A program made the position numbers and the translations under genes. Of a stretch of DNA of 64,000 nt, positions 1 to 9,338 are shown piece after piece. How positions within the stretch are numbered: position 1 is the first letter of the stretch; each line of letters begins with the position of its first letter. The stretch covers positions 62,001 through 126,000 of the forward strand of contig NZ_JAHEBV010000004.1 in the NCBI RefSeq assembly GCF_024642085.1, given 5' to 3'. A model generated the notes under the pieces. It ran no database searches. It was not told the DNA's origin and worked only from the letters and a program-made list of their open reading frames with translations. Source of the DNA: Novosphingobium sp. (GTDB lineage: Bacteria; Pseudomonadota; Alphaproteobacteria; Sphingomonadales; Sphingomonadaceae).

Positions 1-48
1 CGGGGTTGGCGGTGGCACCTGCGGCGGTGCTGCATTCGAGTCTTCCAT
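1..48 (-). CDS. 5' end of an unidentified gene (partial)
   Basis: Reading the minus strand, an ATG at 48 opens a frame that runs off the window edge. It encodes 16 residues, MEDSNAAPPQVPPPTP, a proline-rich start. A good ribosome binding site, GGGAGG, lies about 7 bases upstream of the ATG. It lies downstream of lpd on the same strand with a gap of about 94 bases, so it may be the next gene of the pdhC-thioesterase-lpd group. The visible part is too short to name a function. Confidence 0.5.
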   Translation of the reverse strand, partial: MEDSNAAPPQVPPPTP

Positions 49-142
49 GTGTGTCCCTCCCCTGATTAAGCGGCCTTTCGCCGTCTCGACCCAGAGTTAG
101 AACGCATCGCGCAGGTTCTATCCAGCAAATTGTTATGGACGG

Positions 143-1555
143 TCAGATGTGGATCGCGCGGCCGTATGCGGCCAGCACGCTTTCGTGCATCATCTCCGAC
201 AAGGTCGGGTGTGGAAATACCGTCGCCATCAATTCGGCCTCGGTCGTCTCCAGCGTCTTGCCGACGACATAGCCTTGGATCAGTTCGGTAACCTCTGCGC
301 CGATCATGTGTGCGCCCAGCAGTTCGCCAGTCTTGGCGTCGAACACCGTCTTGATGAACCCTTCCGCTTCGCCCAGGGCGATTGCCTTGCCGTTGCCGAT
401 GAACGGGAAAGCTCCCGCCTTCACTTCGTAACCTTCTTCCTTTGCCCTGGCCTCGGTCAGGCCGACGCTGGCAATCTGTGGGTGGCAATAGGTGCAGCCC
501 GGTATGTTGCGTTTGTCCATCGCATGGGGATGAACGTCCGTGTTGCCCAATTCCTGTGCAATCGCCTCAGCCGCTATCACGCCTTCGTGGCTGGCCTTGT
601 GCGCCAGCCAGGGGCCAGGCGTAACATCGCCGATTGCCCAGACGCCCGGGACATTGGTGCGGCCCATTCCGTCAATGGCAATAATCCCGCGGTCCGCTGC
701 TATGCCAAGCGCTTCCAGCCCAATGTTCTCGGTATTCGGCGTGATGCCCACCGCCACAATGACATGGCTGAAATCTGATGTAGCAACCTTGCCGTCCCTG
801 CCCTTGATCGCAGCCTTGACGCCTGTTGCTGACACATCGATCTTTTCTACCCCGGCGCCGGTCAGAATCTGCATACCCTGTTTTTTCAAGGCCTTTTCGA
901 GGAATGCGGATACGTCCGCATCTTCAACCGGGACTATGCGGTCCATCATTTCGATAACGGTCACGTCCGCGCCCATATCGTTGTAAAAGCTGGCAAACTC
1001 AATCCCGATGGCGCCAGATCCGATAACCAGCAACTTGCTGGGCATTTCCTTGGGCGTCATCGCATGGCGATAGGTCCACACCCGTTCGCCATCAGCCTTG
1101 GCGAAAGGCAGATCGCGCGCTCGCGCCCCAGTTGCAACGATGATGTGTTTGGCGCTGATCGTTTCGGGGCCCTTTTCACCGGCCACTTCCATTTTGCCCG
1201 CGCCTGTCATGACGCCAGTCCCCAGATGGACCGCGATCTTGTTCTTTTTCATCAGGTGGGTCACGCCCTGATTAAGTTGCTTGGCCACCCCACGGCTGCG
1301 CGCGACCACTGCGTTCAGATCGGCGCTGATCTTTTCGGCGGCCAGGCCATAATCCTTGGCGTGCTGCATATAGTGAAAGATCTCGGCAGAGCGCAGCAGC
1401 GCCTTGGTCGGGATGCAGCCCCAGTTAAGGCATATCCCGCCGAGCAGTTCTCGCTCGACAATCGCGACTTTCAGCCCCAACTGCGCCGCCCGGATCGCCG
1501 CGACATAGCCGCCGGGGCCTGAACCGAGCACGATGACGTCGTATTGGTCTGCCAT
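143..1555 (-). CDS. lpdA: Dihydrolipoyl dehydrogenase (E3)
   Basis: This FAD flavoprotein reoxidises the dihydrolipoyl group of 2-oxoacid dehydrogenase complexes with NAD+. The 470-residue length is typical. An N-terminal FAD-binding GSGPGG lies at residues 11-16. The redox-active disulfide is C42 and C47 in GGICLNWGC, and a second nucleotide-binding GSGAIG lies near residue 180. The C-terminal HPTLSE motif carries the catalytic His-Glu pair (about H449 and E454). It lies 3 bases downstream of a thioesterase gene, which in turn follows the E2 gene. The most likely partner is therefore pyruvate dehydrogenase. Confidence 0.96.
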   Translation of the reverse strand: MADQYDVIVLGSGPGGYVAAIRAAQLGLKVAIVERELLGGICLNWGCIPTKALLRSAEIFHYMQHAKDYGLAAEKISADLNAVVARSRGVAKQLNQGVTHLMKKNKIAVHLGTGVMTGAGKMEVAGEKGPETISAKHIIVATGARARDLPFAKADGERVWTYRHAMTPKEMPSKLLVIGSGAIGIEFASFYNDMGADVTVIEMMDRIVPVEDADVSAFLEKALKKQGMQILTGAGVEKIDVSATGVKAAIKGRDGKVATSDFSHVIVAVGITPNTENIGLEALGIAADRGIIAIDGMGRTNVPGVWAIGDVTPGPWLAHKASHEGVIAAEAIAQELGNTDVHPHAMDKRNIPGCTYCHPQIASVGLTEARAKEEGYEVKAGAFPFIGNGKAIALGEAEGFIKTVFDAKTGELLGAHMIGAEVTELIQGYVVGKTLETTEAELMATVFPHPTLSEMMHESVLAAYGRAIHI

Positions 1556-1558
1556 GTT

Positions 1559-1930
1559 TCAATCAGCTCCATTGAGTGCGCGCGGAAGGCCATTCTCATC
1601 CAGCAACACGAACTTGAATTGCCCTTTGGCGACTTCGGTCAGTTTCTCGCCATGGCGCTCTCGCCCCTCGCCCCGCGCGGCGACAGTCAGCGAAGTGCGG
1701 CCTTGCGCGATAATTTCTGCGAAGATCGACAATTCATCTCCCACCGCCATCGTGCCGGGAAAGGTGAAGTCAGTTGCAAGGACGACCACCGCCTTGCCCT
1801 TCCCCTGGCGTGACGCTAGCGACCCGGCGCCCAGCGCCAACTGGCTCATTAGCCAGCCGCCGAACACTCCGCCGTAGGGGTTGAGGTCAGTCGGCATGGC
1901 AGTAACTCTGATAACCAGATCCTCAGCCAT
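1559..1930 (-). CDS. Hotdog-fold acyl-CoA thioesterase
   Basis: A 123-residue protein of the YciA/BACH-type single hotdog family, which hydrolyses acyl-CoA thioesters. The segment NPYGGVFGGWLMSQ is the family signature: a helix start with the active-site region, here with Asn where an Asp is often found. A second strand motif, VATDFTFPGTMAVGDELSI, also fits. It sits between pdhC (6-base gap) and lpd (3-base gap), so it is surely co-transcribed with them. A housekeeping role limiting acyl-CoA accumulation is an inference. The substrate cannot be read from the sequence. Confidence 0.85.
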   Translation of the reverse strand: MAEDLVIRVTAMPTDLNPYGGVFGGWLMSQLALGAGSLASRQGKGKAVVVLATDFTFPGTMAVGDELSIFAEIIAQGRTSLTVAARGEGRERHGEKLTEVAKGQFKFVLLDENGLPRALNGAD

Positions 1931-1936
1931 GGCAGA

Positions 1937-3217
1937 TCACGCCACCAAACCCAGCGGCGCCTCGACCAGATCCTTGAACGCTTGCATCAGCGCTGCCCCG
2001 TCGGCTCCGTCGATCGCGCGGTGATCGAAACTTCCGGTGGCAGACATAACCGTTGCCACGGCCAGCGCGCCATCAATCACATAGGGACGCTGTTCGCCCG
2101 CGCCGACCGCCATGATCATGGCCTGGGGCGGGTTGATCACGGCGTCGAACTGTTTGATCCCGAACATGCCCAGGTTTGACAGGCTGGCCGTTCCGCCCTG
2201 GTATTCGTGAGGCTGCAATTTTCCTTGCTTGGCCTTATCGGCCAGCGCCTTCATTTCGGTGCTGATCTGGGCCACGCCCTTGCTGGCAGCATCGACAATG
2301 ATTGGGGTGATCAAGCCAGAGGGCGCCGCAACCGCCACGGATACATCGGCGCGGGTATACTTGCGCAGTTCCTCGCCGGCAAAGCTGACGTTGCACTTGG
2401 GCGCGCGGATCAGAGCTTTGCCCAGCGCCTTGATCAACAGATCGTTGACCGACAACTTGACGCCATCGGGCTCCAGTGCCTTATTCAGTTCGCTGCGCAG
2501 CTTGAGCAATGCATCGAGCCGCATATCGACTGTCAGGTAAATGTGCGGGATGGTCTGCTTGGCCTCTGTCAGGCGGCGGGCAATAACCTTACGGATATTA
2601 TTGAGCTTTTCGGCTTCATAGGGGATGCCAAAATCGGAAACGGCTGCGGGCGAAGGTGCCGAAGCGGCAGCAGGCTCAGAAACAGCGATTGTCGCCAACG
2701 CAGCAGTGCCAGGTTGCGCTGCGTCAACGTCTGACTTCACGATGCGCCCATTTGGTCCAGAGCCTTTGACGCTGCTGAGATCGATCCCCTTCTGCTCGGC
2801 AAGGCGTTTGGCGAGCGGCGAGGCGATGATACGGTCACCGTCCCCAAGCGCTGCTGCCGCAGGTCGTGCAGGGGCAGCAGCGGGTGAAGGCGGAACGTTT
2901 GACGCAACTGGCGCGGACGCCACTGCAGCAACCGGCGGCGGCATATTGGCTTGGGGCACGGGGCTTGCATCATCGTCCTCACCCGCAATCGTCGCAATCA
3001 CGGTGCCGACTTTCACGCCTTCGCTGCCTTCAGGCACGGATATCGAAGTGATTACGCCTTCGTCGACCGCTTCGAACTCCATCGTGGCCTTGTCGGTTTC
3101 GATCTCGGCCATGATGTCGCCGGACGATACCGTGTCTCCGACTTTGACAAGCCACTTGGCAAGCGTACCCTCCTCCATCGTGGGAGACAGGGCGGGCATC
3201 TTGATGTTGATGGGCAT
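1937..3217 (-). CDS. pdhC: Pyruvate dehydrogenase E2, dihydrolipoamide acetyltransferase
   Basis: The E2 core transfers acetyl groups from lipoyl-lysine to CoA. From the ATG at 3217 it is 426 residues. One lipoyl domain comes first (lipoyl K43 in [10 protein letters not shown]), then an Ala/Pro-rich linker. A peripheral subunit-binding domain follows ([19 protein letters not shown], ending in [11 protein letters not shown]), and then the catalytic domain with the HxxxDG active site (HRAIDG) near the C-terminus. An in-frame extension of 44 residues upstream lacks lipoyl-domain similarity and was rejected. E1 genes are not in this window. The linked lpd supplies E3. Confidence 0.95.
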   Translation of the reverse strand: MPINIKMPALSPTMEEGTLAKWLVKVGDTVSSGDIMAEIETDKATMEFEAVDEGVITSISVPEGSEGVKVGTVIATIAGEDDDASPVPQANMPPPVAAVASAPVASNVPPSPAAAPARPAAAALGDGDRIIASPLAKRLAEQKGIDLSSVKGSGPNGRIVKSDVDAAQPGTAALATIAVSEPAAASAPSPAAVSDFGIPYEAEKLNNIRKVIARRLTEAKQTIPHIYLTVDMRLDALLKLRSELNKALEPDGVKLSVNDLLIKALGKALIRAPKCNVSFAGEELRKYTRADVSVAVAAPSGLITPIIVDAASKGVAQISTEMKALADKAKQGKLQPHEYQGGTASLSNLGMFGIKQFDAVINPPQAMIMAVGAGEQRPYVIDGALAVATVMSATGSFDHRAIDGADGAALMQAFKDLVEAPLGLVA

Positions 3218-3347
3218 TGGTGCTGTCCGGTCCTCATTCCAAGGCGCTGCTAACGCTATGTCCTTGGCCAAATCTGCGCCGTTCGGCAAGGTCCTTGCTT
3301 CGAATACGATTGTGCCCGATATGCCCGAAGAACGGGGAAAACCACGC

Positions 3348-3800
3348 ATGCGCGTCTATCTAGTGATCATGGATGAAACTGACGAGGCGAGCACTGCACT
3401 GCGCTTTGCAGCGGGGCGCGCTGCGCAAACCGGCGGTCAGGTTCACCTGCTTGCGTTGGTGCCGCGCGAACCCTTCGTCGCTTTGGGAAGCATCCAGGCA
3501 ACCATTGAAGAAGAGTCCCGCGCACGGGCCGAGGCGCTAGTCACGACGGCCGCTGGTAACCTGCTCAGCAAGGGCGGCCAAATGCCGGCCATCGCGGTAA
3601 AAACCGGCAATGGTGAACAGGTAGTGCGCGAATACCTTTCTGACCATCCCGAGGTTTCGGCGTTGGTTCTGGGCGCGGCGGCAAATGGCGGGCCGGGACC
3701 GCTGGTGTCGCACTTCACGGCCATGGCGGGGCAGCTGCCCTGCCCGGTATACGTCATTCCTGGCGGGCTAACGGACACGGACCTTGAACGCCTGGTTTGA
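3348..3800 (+). CDS. Universal stress protein, UspA family
   Basis: A 150-residue cytoplasmic Usp-fold protein. It begins [10 protein letters not shown], the usual first strand with the nucleotide-contacting acidic residue. It ends with the family's ATP-binding loop ([15 protein letters not shown]) and a closing CPVYVIPG strand. The ATG at 3348 was chosen because GGGG lies about 10 bases upstream; an in-frame ATG at 3321 would add nine residues. It is divergent from pdhC across 130 bases. Its TGA abuts the stop codon of the convergent rnr with no spacer. The stress it answers to is unknown. Confidence 0.88.
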   Translation: MRVYLVIMDETDEASTALRFAAGRAAQTGGQVHLLALVPREPFVALGSIQATIEEESRARAEALVTTAAGNLLSKGGQMPAIAVKTGNGEQVVREYLSDHPEVSALVLGAAANGGPGPLVSHFTAMAGQLPCPVYVIPGGLTDTDLERLV

Positions 3801-6056
3801 TCAGCGCCGCTTGCCCTGATGACGGATATTGCCGGGCCGGCCTCGTTGCCCGGAGAAGTGAGTACCTTTCTTCTTGAGCGGAAGCGGCCGACCGCGCGGT
3901 TCGATGCGCGTTCCGGTTCCTCCTTCCGGTTCAAACTTAAGCGCGCCGGTAAGTGGGTTTGCCTCAGCCAGCTTGAGCCGCATTCTCTGGCCCATGGCAA
4001 AGCGGATGCCGGTACTTTCGCCTTGCAGAACCTGGGCCTTCTCATCGTGGAAAAACCGTTCATCGCCTAGCACCGATACCGGCACCAGGCCGTCTCCGCC
4101 CAGACCGATGATGGTCGCAAACAGGCCAAAGCGCTGCACCCCGGTAATCCGGGTTTCGAACACCTCACCCACACGGGATGACAGCCATGCAGCGACATAA
4201 CGGTCGGTTGTTTCGCGTTCAGCCATCATGGCGCGGCGCTCGGCGGCGCTGATCGCCTCGCTCACCCGCGTCAGATCGGCGCGGTCGCGCTCGGATAAGC
4301 CGGACGTGGCCGGAATGTCGGATTTTGGTTCAGGCTGTTCCAAACTAAACCCGTCCACCAGGGCCCGGTGGACCAGCAGATCGGCATAGCGCCGGATCGG
4401 TGAGGTAAAGTGCGCATAGCTGGCCAGCGACAGGCCAAAGTGTCCGGCATTGCGCGGCCCGTAATAGGCCTGGGTCTGGCTGCGCAGTACTGCCTCCATG
4501 ATTAGGGCCTTTTCGCTTTCGTCGCTGACATCCTTGATCAAGCGGTTAAAAAGTGTTGGCGTCACCACTTGCCCCAGCGCCAGCTTGCGTTCAAACGTGG
4601 CAAGATAGTCCTTTAACGCGACTAGTTTCTCGCGGCTGGGCGGCTCGTGTATGCGGTAGACAACAGGTGCGACCTTGCTTTCCAAAGCTTTGGCTGCGGC
4701 GACATTGGCCGCGATCATGAAGTCCTCGACCACCCGGTGAGCGTCGAGCCGTTCGCGCACGGCAATCTCCTCAATCTTGCCGGCCTCGTTCAGCACGACG
4801 CGGCGTTCGGGTAATTCGAGCGCCAGTGGGTCGCGGTCACTTCGTGCTTTTTCCAAAGCGCGCCACGCTCCCCACAGGTCGCTCAGGCTCTTTGCTGCGT
4901 CGCCCGCTTCGATCCGTCGCTGAGCTTCTTCATAGGCGATGACTTCGGCAATCTGCACTACTGCCCGTGTAAATCGCCATCCGGTGACCTTGCCTGTCGC
5001 TGCGATCTCCATATGGCAGACCATGGCCGCGCGCGGCTCCCCTGCGCGCAGCGAGCAGACATCGGCACTAAGCACTTCCGGCAACATTGGCACGACACGG
5101 TCCGGAAAATAGACAGAGTTTCCGCGTTTGCGGGCTTCGCGGTCAAGAGCACCGCCTGGTCTGACATAGTAGCTAACATCGGCAATCGCCACGACCGCGC
5201 GGAAGCCCCCGTTGCCGTCGGGTTCGGCCCAGATGGCATCGTCATGGTCGCGCGCGTCACTGGGATCAATCGCAACGATCGGCAAGTGGCGCAGGTCTTC
5301 GCGCGCGTCGGTCCCGACCGGCAGCTTCGCCGCCAGTTCGGCTTCCGCCACCGTCTCCGGATGGAACGCAAAGGGAATGCCGTGCTTGTGGATCGCGATC
5401 AGACTGAACGCCTTGGGCGCAAGCGGATCGCCGAGAATCTCTGTGACCTTCACGCCCGAGCGCGGCGATTTACCTGCAGGTTCGGCCAGCACCAGTTGCC
5501 CCGCTTCGGCGCCGCCAAGATCGGCAATCGGGGCGGCGCTGCGCTCTCGCTTGTCGACCGGGGCTAGCCAGCCTTTGCCCGCCTTATCGATTTCGACCAC
5601 GCCCATGATCTGATCGGCCATGGTTGGCAGCTTCTTCATCGGGTGGGCGATCCAGCCCGTCGCGGTCTCCTCGGTCCGGGCCAACACCCGATCGCCCTTG
5701 CGCAGTGCTGAATTCCTGCCCTTCTCGCGGATACGCAGACGCGGAGGCGGAGTGGCGTCGTCTGGCGTCCAGCTATCGGGTACTGCCACCGGTTCGCCGT
5801 CGTCAACATCCACGACCCGCAGCACGGCGACCTTCGCGACACCGCCCATCCGGTGGAATGCAGTGCGATTGCCGTCGATCAGTCCCTCTTCAGCCATGTC
5901 CTTGAGCAGCGACTTGAGCGCGATCTTTTCTTGCCCCTTCAAGCCAAATGCGCGGGCAATCTCGCGTTTACCTGCGGGATCGGAGCTGGAAGCGATAAAA
6001 TCGAGGATCTGCTGGCGGGTGGGAAGACCGGGCTGAGGACGCTGTGCCTTGGCCAA
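3801..6056 (-). CDS. rnr: Ribonuclease R
   Basis: A 3'-5' exoribonuclease of the RNB family that degrades structured RNA. At 751 residues it is of normal size. It has an N-terminal winged-helix segment (about 10-65) and cold-shock-like domains. The RNB catalytic centre includes DPSDARDHDDAIWAE with its metal-binding aspartates. A C-terminal S1 domain (from GEVFETRITGVQRFGLF) is followed by a basic, Gly/Arg/Lys-rich tail. The start is TTG at 6056: the frame meets a stop 18 bases upstream with no other start between. It begins one base after the proS stop, so translation is probably coupled. Confidence 0.95.
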   Translation of the reverse strand: MAKAQRPQPGLPTRQQILDFIASSSDPAGKREIARAFGLKGQEKIALKSLLKDMAEEGLIDGNRTAFHRMGGVAKVAVLRVVDVDDGEPVAVPDSWTPDDATPPPRLRIREKGRNSALRKGDRVLARTEETATGWIAHPMKKLPTMADQIMGVVEIDKAGKGWLAPVDKRERSAAPIADLGGAEAGQLVLAEPAGKSPRSGVKVTEILGDPLAPKAFSLIAIHKHGIPFAFHPETVAEAELAAKLPVGTDAREDLRHLPIVAIDPSDARDHDDAIWAEPDGNGGFRAVVAIADVSYYVRPGGALDREARKRGNSVYFPDRVVPMLPEVLSADVCSLRAGEPRAAMVCHMEIAATGKVTGWRFTRAVVQIAEVIAYEEAQRRIEAGDAAKSLSDLWGAWRALEKARSDRDPLALELPERRVVLNEAGKIEEIAVRERLDAHRVVEDFMIAANVAAAKALESKVAPVVYRIHEPPSREKLVALKDYLATFERKLALGQVVTPTLFNRLIKDVSDESEKALIMEAVLRSQTQAYYGPRNAGHFGLSLASYAHFTSPIRRYADLLVHRALVDGFSLEQPEPKSDIPATSGLSERDRADLTRVSEAISAAERRAMMAERETTDRYVAAWLSSRVGEVFETRITGVQRFGLFATIIGLGGDGLVPVSVLGDERFFHDEKAQVLQGESTGIRFAMGQRMRLKLAEANPLTGALKFEPEGGTGTRIEPRGRPLPLKKKGTHFSGQRGRPGNIRHQGKRR

Positions 6057-6057
6057 G

Positions 6058-7608
6058 TCAGTAGGCCCGCGCTACGTAAATGCGCTCAACCGCTGGCTCG
6101 CCGGTGAACAGGCATTTGCCCAACACCGGAGAGCCGCCAATCGGGGTGTTGCGGATAGTCAGCTTCAGCGCTTTTAGCTTTTGAACCACCGCATCAAGCG
6201 CGGCGCCGGTCGGCCGTGCCCATTCCAGTTCAACCCAGCCAGGATAGCGCTTGTCTTCGCTGAAGAACGTTTCGAGGCCAGCCAGTTCCGTGATTCCACG
6301 GTGGATTTGTCCGTCACGACGAGCGGTCGCATCGGCGTGAAGCGAACGCTGCACATCCTCAAGTTCAGCCACGGCCTGCCCAAGAAACTCGTCCCTGGTC
6401 TGGGCGGTAAAATTGACTCTACCATCGGGCCGCCACAGTCGATCCCGGCGGACAACTGAAATTTGGCCGCCAGCAGCGTCCCGTCCGCCGATTTCAAGGA
6501 TCAGCGGAACGCCCTTTTTGACCCAAGCCCAGCGCTTTTGCGTGGCCTTGCCGGCGCGCTTGTCGAGCAGGACGCGGATCGGTTCCCCAAGCGCATTTAG
6601 TGCAGCCAAACTACATCTGATTTCTTCGCAATAGGCCAGCAATGCCTCGTCGCCGTCATCATCGCGCAGCATTGGAAGGATGACAATCTGCTGCGGCGCG
6701 ACGCGGGGCGGCACGCGCAGGCCATCATCGTCACCGTGAACCATGATAAGCCCGCCGATCATCCGGGTCGAAACGCCCCAACTGGTCGTATGGCACAGCG
6801 CCTGCTGCCCTTCCTTGTCCTGATAGCGGATGCCCGCTGCTTCGGCGAAGCCAGTTCCAAGGTAATGTGACGTGCCAGCTTGCAGCGCCTTGCCATCCTG
6901 CATCATCGCTTCAATTGAATAGGTTGCAACCGCGCCGGGGAAGCGCTCATTCTCGGGCTTTTCGCCGACAATCACAGGGATCGCCAGGTCGTCTTCTGCC
7001 ACCTGCCGATACATTTCCAGCGCGCGCAGTGTTTCTGCCATCGCGTCAGCTTTGTCGGCGTGAGCGGTATGGCCTTCCTGCCACAGAAACTCGCTTGTGC
7101 GCAGGAACATGCGGGTGCGCATTTCCCAGCGCACGACATTGGCCCATTGGTTGGTCATCAATGGCAAATCGCGCCACGACTGGATCCAGCGCGCCATGGC
7201 CTGACCGATCACTGTTTCGGAAGTAGGGCGAACGATCAGCGGTTCTTCCAGCTTGGCCTCGGGGTCTGGTATCAACCCGCCCTTGCCATCCTGAATGAGG
7301 CGATGGTGGGTTACGACTGCCATTTCCTTGGCAAAACCGTCGACATGCTCGGCCTCTTTGGCAAAGTAGCTCAAGGGGATGAACAGCGGAAAGTAGCAGT
7401 TGTCGACCCCGGCGGCTTTGATCCGGGCGTCCATCAGCTTTTGGATGCGTTCCCAGATCCCGTAGCCCCAAGGGCGAATCACCATACAGCCGCGCACACC
7501 GCTTTCCTCAGCCATTTCGGCCTCAGCAATGACGTCTTGGTACCAGGCGGCGAAATCGGCGTCACGGGTGACGTTCAAGGCGTGGCGAATGGCGGGCTGT
7601 TGACTCAT
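6058..7608 (-). CDS. proS: Prolyl-tRNA synthetase, archaeal/eukaryote-like type
   Basis: A class II synthetase charging tRNA-Pro, 516 residues. Motif 1 and 2 regions are clear (IVRPTSETVIGQAMARWIQS; FLRTSEFLWQEGHTAHA), as is motif 3 (STRMIGGLIMVHGDDDG). An anticodon-binding domain and a C-terminal domain ending in ...YVARAY follow. The FLWQEGHTAHA form, the lack of the bacterial INS editing insertion and the terminal tyrosine point to the archaeal/eukaryotic (type 3) lineage. The commoner alphaproteobacterial enzyme is about 440 residues. It lies 44 bases after phaR on the same strand and directly precedes rnr. Confidence 0.95.
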   Translation of the reverse strand: MSQQPAIRHALNVTRDADFAAWYQDVIAEAEMAEESGVRGCMVIRPWGYGIWERIQKLMDARIKAAGVDNCYFPLFIPLSYFAKEAEHVDGFAKEMAVVTHHRLIQDGKGGLIPDPEAKLEEPLIVRPTSETVIGQAMARWIQSWRDLPLMTNQWANVVRWEMRTRMFLRTSEFLWQEGHTAHADKADAMAETLRALEMYRQVAEDDLAIPVIVGEKPENERFPGAVATYSIEAMMQDGKALQAGTSHYLGTGFAEAAGIRYQDKEGQQALCHTTSWGVSTRMIGGLIMVHGDDDGLRVPPRVAPQQIVILPMLRDDDGDEALLAYCEEIRCSLAALNALGEPIRVLLDKRAGKATQKRWAWVKKGVPLILEIGGRDAAGGQISVVRRDRLWRPDGRVNFTAQTRDEFLGQAVAELEDVQRSLHADATARRDGQIHRGITELAGLETFFSEDKRYPGWVELEWARPTGAALDAVVQKLKALKLTIRNTPIGGSPVLGKCLFTGEPAVERIYVARAY

Positions 7609-7652
7609 GCCCGCGCCGTTAGCCGGTTATTGTCGCAGGTTCAAACCCGCGA

Positions 7653-8204
7653 TCATTTGCCAAGCTTGTCGAGCTTTTCCTGCATTGCGGCCATCTGGGA
7701 TCGCAGCGCGGCGATTTCATCATCGCGGCTATCATCCTTGCTGGTGGGTTTTTCATCACCTAGCCCCGGAACGAAGGCTGATGCGGCGGCCTTGAACATG
7801 GCCAGGTTCTGCTGCGCAAGTTTTGCCAGTGGGTTGGCACCAAGGCTGGCCTCAAACGCTTCGCGCAGTTTCGCCTGGTTGGACCGGAAATTGTCCATCG
7901 AGGCTTCAAGATAATGCGGCACCAGGCTTTGCATCGAATTGCCATACATGCCGATTAGCTGGCGCAGGAAGCTGACAGGCAGCATCTGTTCACCACCAGC
8001 GCTTTCTTCTTCCATGATGATCTGGGTCAATATCGAATGCGTGATGTCCGCACCGCTTTTCGCGTCGAGGACTTTGAAATCGATTCCCTCGCGCGTCATC
8101 TTGGAAAGATGATCAAGTGTAATGTAGCTTGACGACTTGGTGTTGTAGAGCCGCCGGTTGGCATATTTCTTGATGATAACGGTCTCGCCGCTAGCTTCGC
8201 TCAT
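7653..8204 (-). CDS. phaR: Polyhydroxyalkanoate synthesis regulator PhaR
   Basis: A DNA-binding regulator that in other alphaproteobacteria represses phasin genes and its own gene, and is released by polyhydroxyalkanoate granules. The 183-residue protein starts with the diagnostic N-terminal DNA-binding domain (IIKKYANRRLYNT then SYITLDHLSKM). The conserved PHB-accumulation segment follows (FLRQLIGMYGNSMQSLVPHYLE). It ends in a coiled-coil (AALRSQMAAMQEKLDKL). No pha biosynthesis genes lie nearby. TGC-rich inverted repeats precede the gene and are listed separately as a possible operator. Confidence 0.93.
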   Translation of the reverse strand: MSEASGETVIIKKYANRRLYNTKSSSYITLDHLSKMTREGIDFKVLDAKSGADITHSILTQIIMEEESAGGEQMLPVSFLRQLIGMYGNSMQSLVPHYLEASMDNFRSNQAKLREAFEASLGANPLAKLAQQNLAMFKAAASAFVPGLGDEKPTSKDDSRDDEIAALRSQMAAMQEKLDKLGK

Positions 8205-8254
8205 AACCTGTCCCCTGCAGGATGTGTCTCCCGCGCTGGCCGTAGCGTTAGCAC

Positions 8255-8294
8255 TTGCAGCAACGGCATTGCAACAAAACCTTGCTGCGCAGCA
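8255..8294 (-). promoter_or_regulatory. TGC-rich inverted repeats upstream of phaR (possible operator)
   Basis: The 90-base gap between alr and phaR holds a perfect 12-base palindrome, TGCTGCGCAGCA, at 8283-8294. It also holds TTGCA (8255-8259) facing TGCAA (8270-8274). PhaR proteins studied elsewhere are known to bind TGC-rich sites and to autoregulate, so these are candidate operators. The palindrome abuts the alr stop codon and could instead affect alr mRNA ends. Confidence 0.35.
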
Positions 8295-9338
8295 TCAGCT
8301 CGCAAATCTGCGGCCCAACCCGGTCAACAGTTCATATTGTGACAACCCGGTTTTCGCAGCTGCGTCTGGCAAATCATAAACCACCTCGACCCAGTCCCCT
8401 TCTGCCAACGTTGGCGCATTGCTCAGATCAATAACGGTCATGTCCATCGACACACGGCCAATCACCGGTAAGGCTTGACCCTGATGGATCATCGTCCCGG
8501 CGTTTGACCACACGCGAAAATAGCCATCGGCATAGCCTAGGCTGACCACCCCGACCCGCATCTGGCGGGATGCAACATAGGTCGCGTTGTAGCCGACGCT
8601 GTCTCCGGATTTCAGTTCACGCACCTGAATGATCGCAGCTTCCAGACGGGCAACCTGCGCAATCTTGCCGTCTAGCGCAGCGCACGGTGTGCCGCCGTAT
8701 ATCGCAATGCCTGGCCGGGTAAGGTCACCGTGATAGGCAGAGCCCAAGGTGATACCTGCGCTGTTTGCAAGGCTGGCCCGGCGGTGAGCGACCTGGCCGC
8801 GCGCATCGTTCCACCGCTCGAGTTGCAACGCGTTGAGGTGCGAGACCTCGTCTGCCGAGGCAAGGTGAGAGTGCAAAATATCAATGCTGAGCTGCAAGAT
8901 CAGCGAATCGCCAAGGTCGGTCAAAGGCAAACCGATACGGTTGATCCCGGTATCGACCATAACGTCACACTGCCCCCCGCCCGCATCAATCCAGCGCCGC
9001 GCCTGGGCCAGCGAGTTGATGACCGGTTTGACGCCAAGATGCCGCGCATAGATCGCGTCTTGCTCCGTTAGCGGACCGTGCAGCACCGATACAGAAGCCG
9101 CCGGCACGTGCGCTGCGACTGGCCCGGCTTCTGACCAGTGCGCCACGAAAAAATCACGGCAGCCTGCCTCCCAAAGCGCTGGAACCGTTTTGCCAATTCC
9201 AAGTCCATAAGCATTGGCCTTGACTGCAGCGCCGGCTTCGGCGGCTCCTGATAAGCGGTTCAGCGTATTCCAGTTCGCCACCAATGCGCGGGAATCAACT
9301 GTCAGGCGCAACGCTGGTGACGGTTCCTTAGGTTGCAT
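8295..9338 (-). CDS. alr: Alanine racemase
   Basis: A PLP-dependent enzyme that makes D-alanine for peptidoglycan. The PLP lysine is K40 in AAVKANAYGLG. The second catalytic region, with tyrosine, is GYNATYVASRQMRVGVVSLGYADGY, in the C-terminal beta domain. The protein is 347 residues from the ATG at 9338. A TTG three codons upstream (9347) is possible but less likely. The start lies inside the end of the upstream transporter gene (11-base overlap), so it belongs to the radA-cvpA-transporter-alr group. Confidence 0.95.
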   Translation of the reverse strand: MQPKEPSPALRLTVDSRALVANWNTLNRLSGAAEAGAAVKANAYGLGIGKTVPALWEAGCRDFFVAHWSEAGPVAAHVPAASVSVLHGPLTEQDAIYARHLGVKPVINSLAQARRWIDAGGGQCDVMVDTGINRIGLPLTDLGDSLILQLSIDILHSHLASADEVSHLNALQLERWNDARGQVAHRRASLANSAGITLGSAYHGDLTRPGIAIYGGTPCAALDGKIAQVARLEAAIIQVRELKSGDSVGYNATYVASRQMRVGVVSLGYADGYFRVWSNAGTMIHQGQALPVIGRVSMDMTVIDLSNAPTLAEGDWVEVVYDLPDAAAKTGLSQYELLTGLGRRFAS

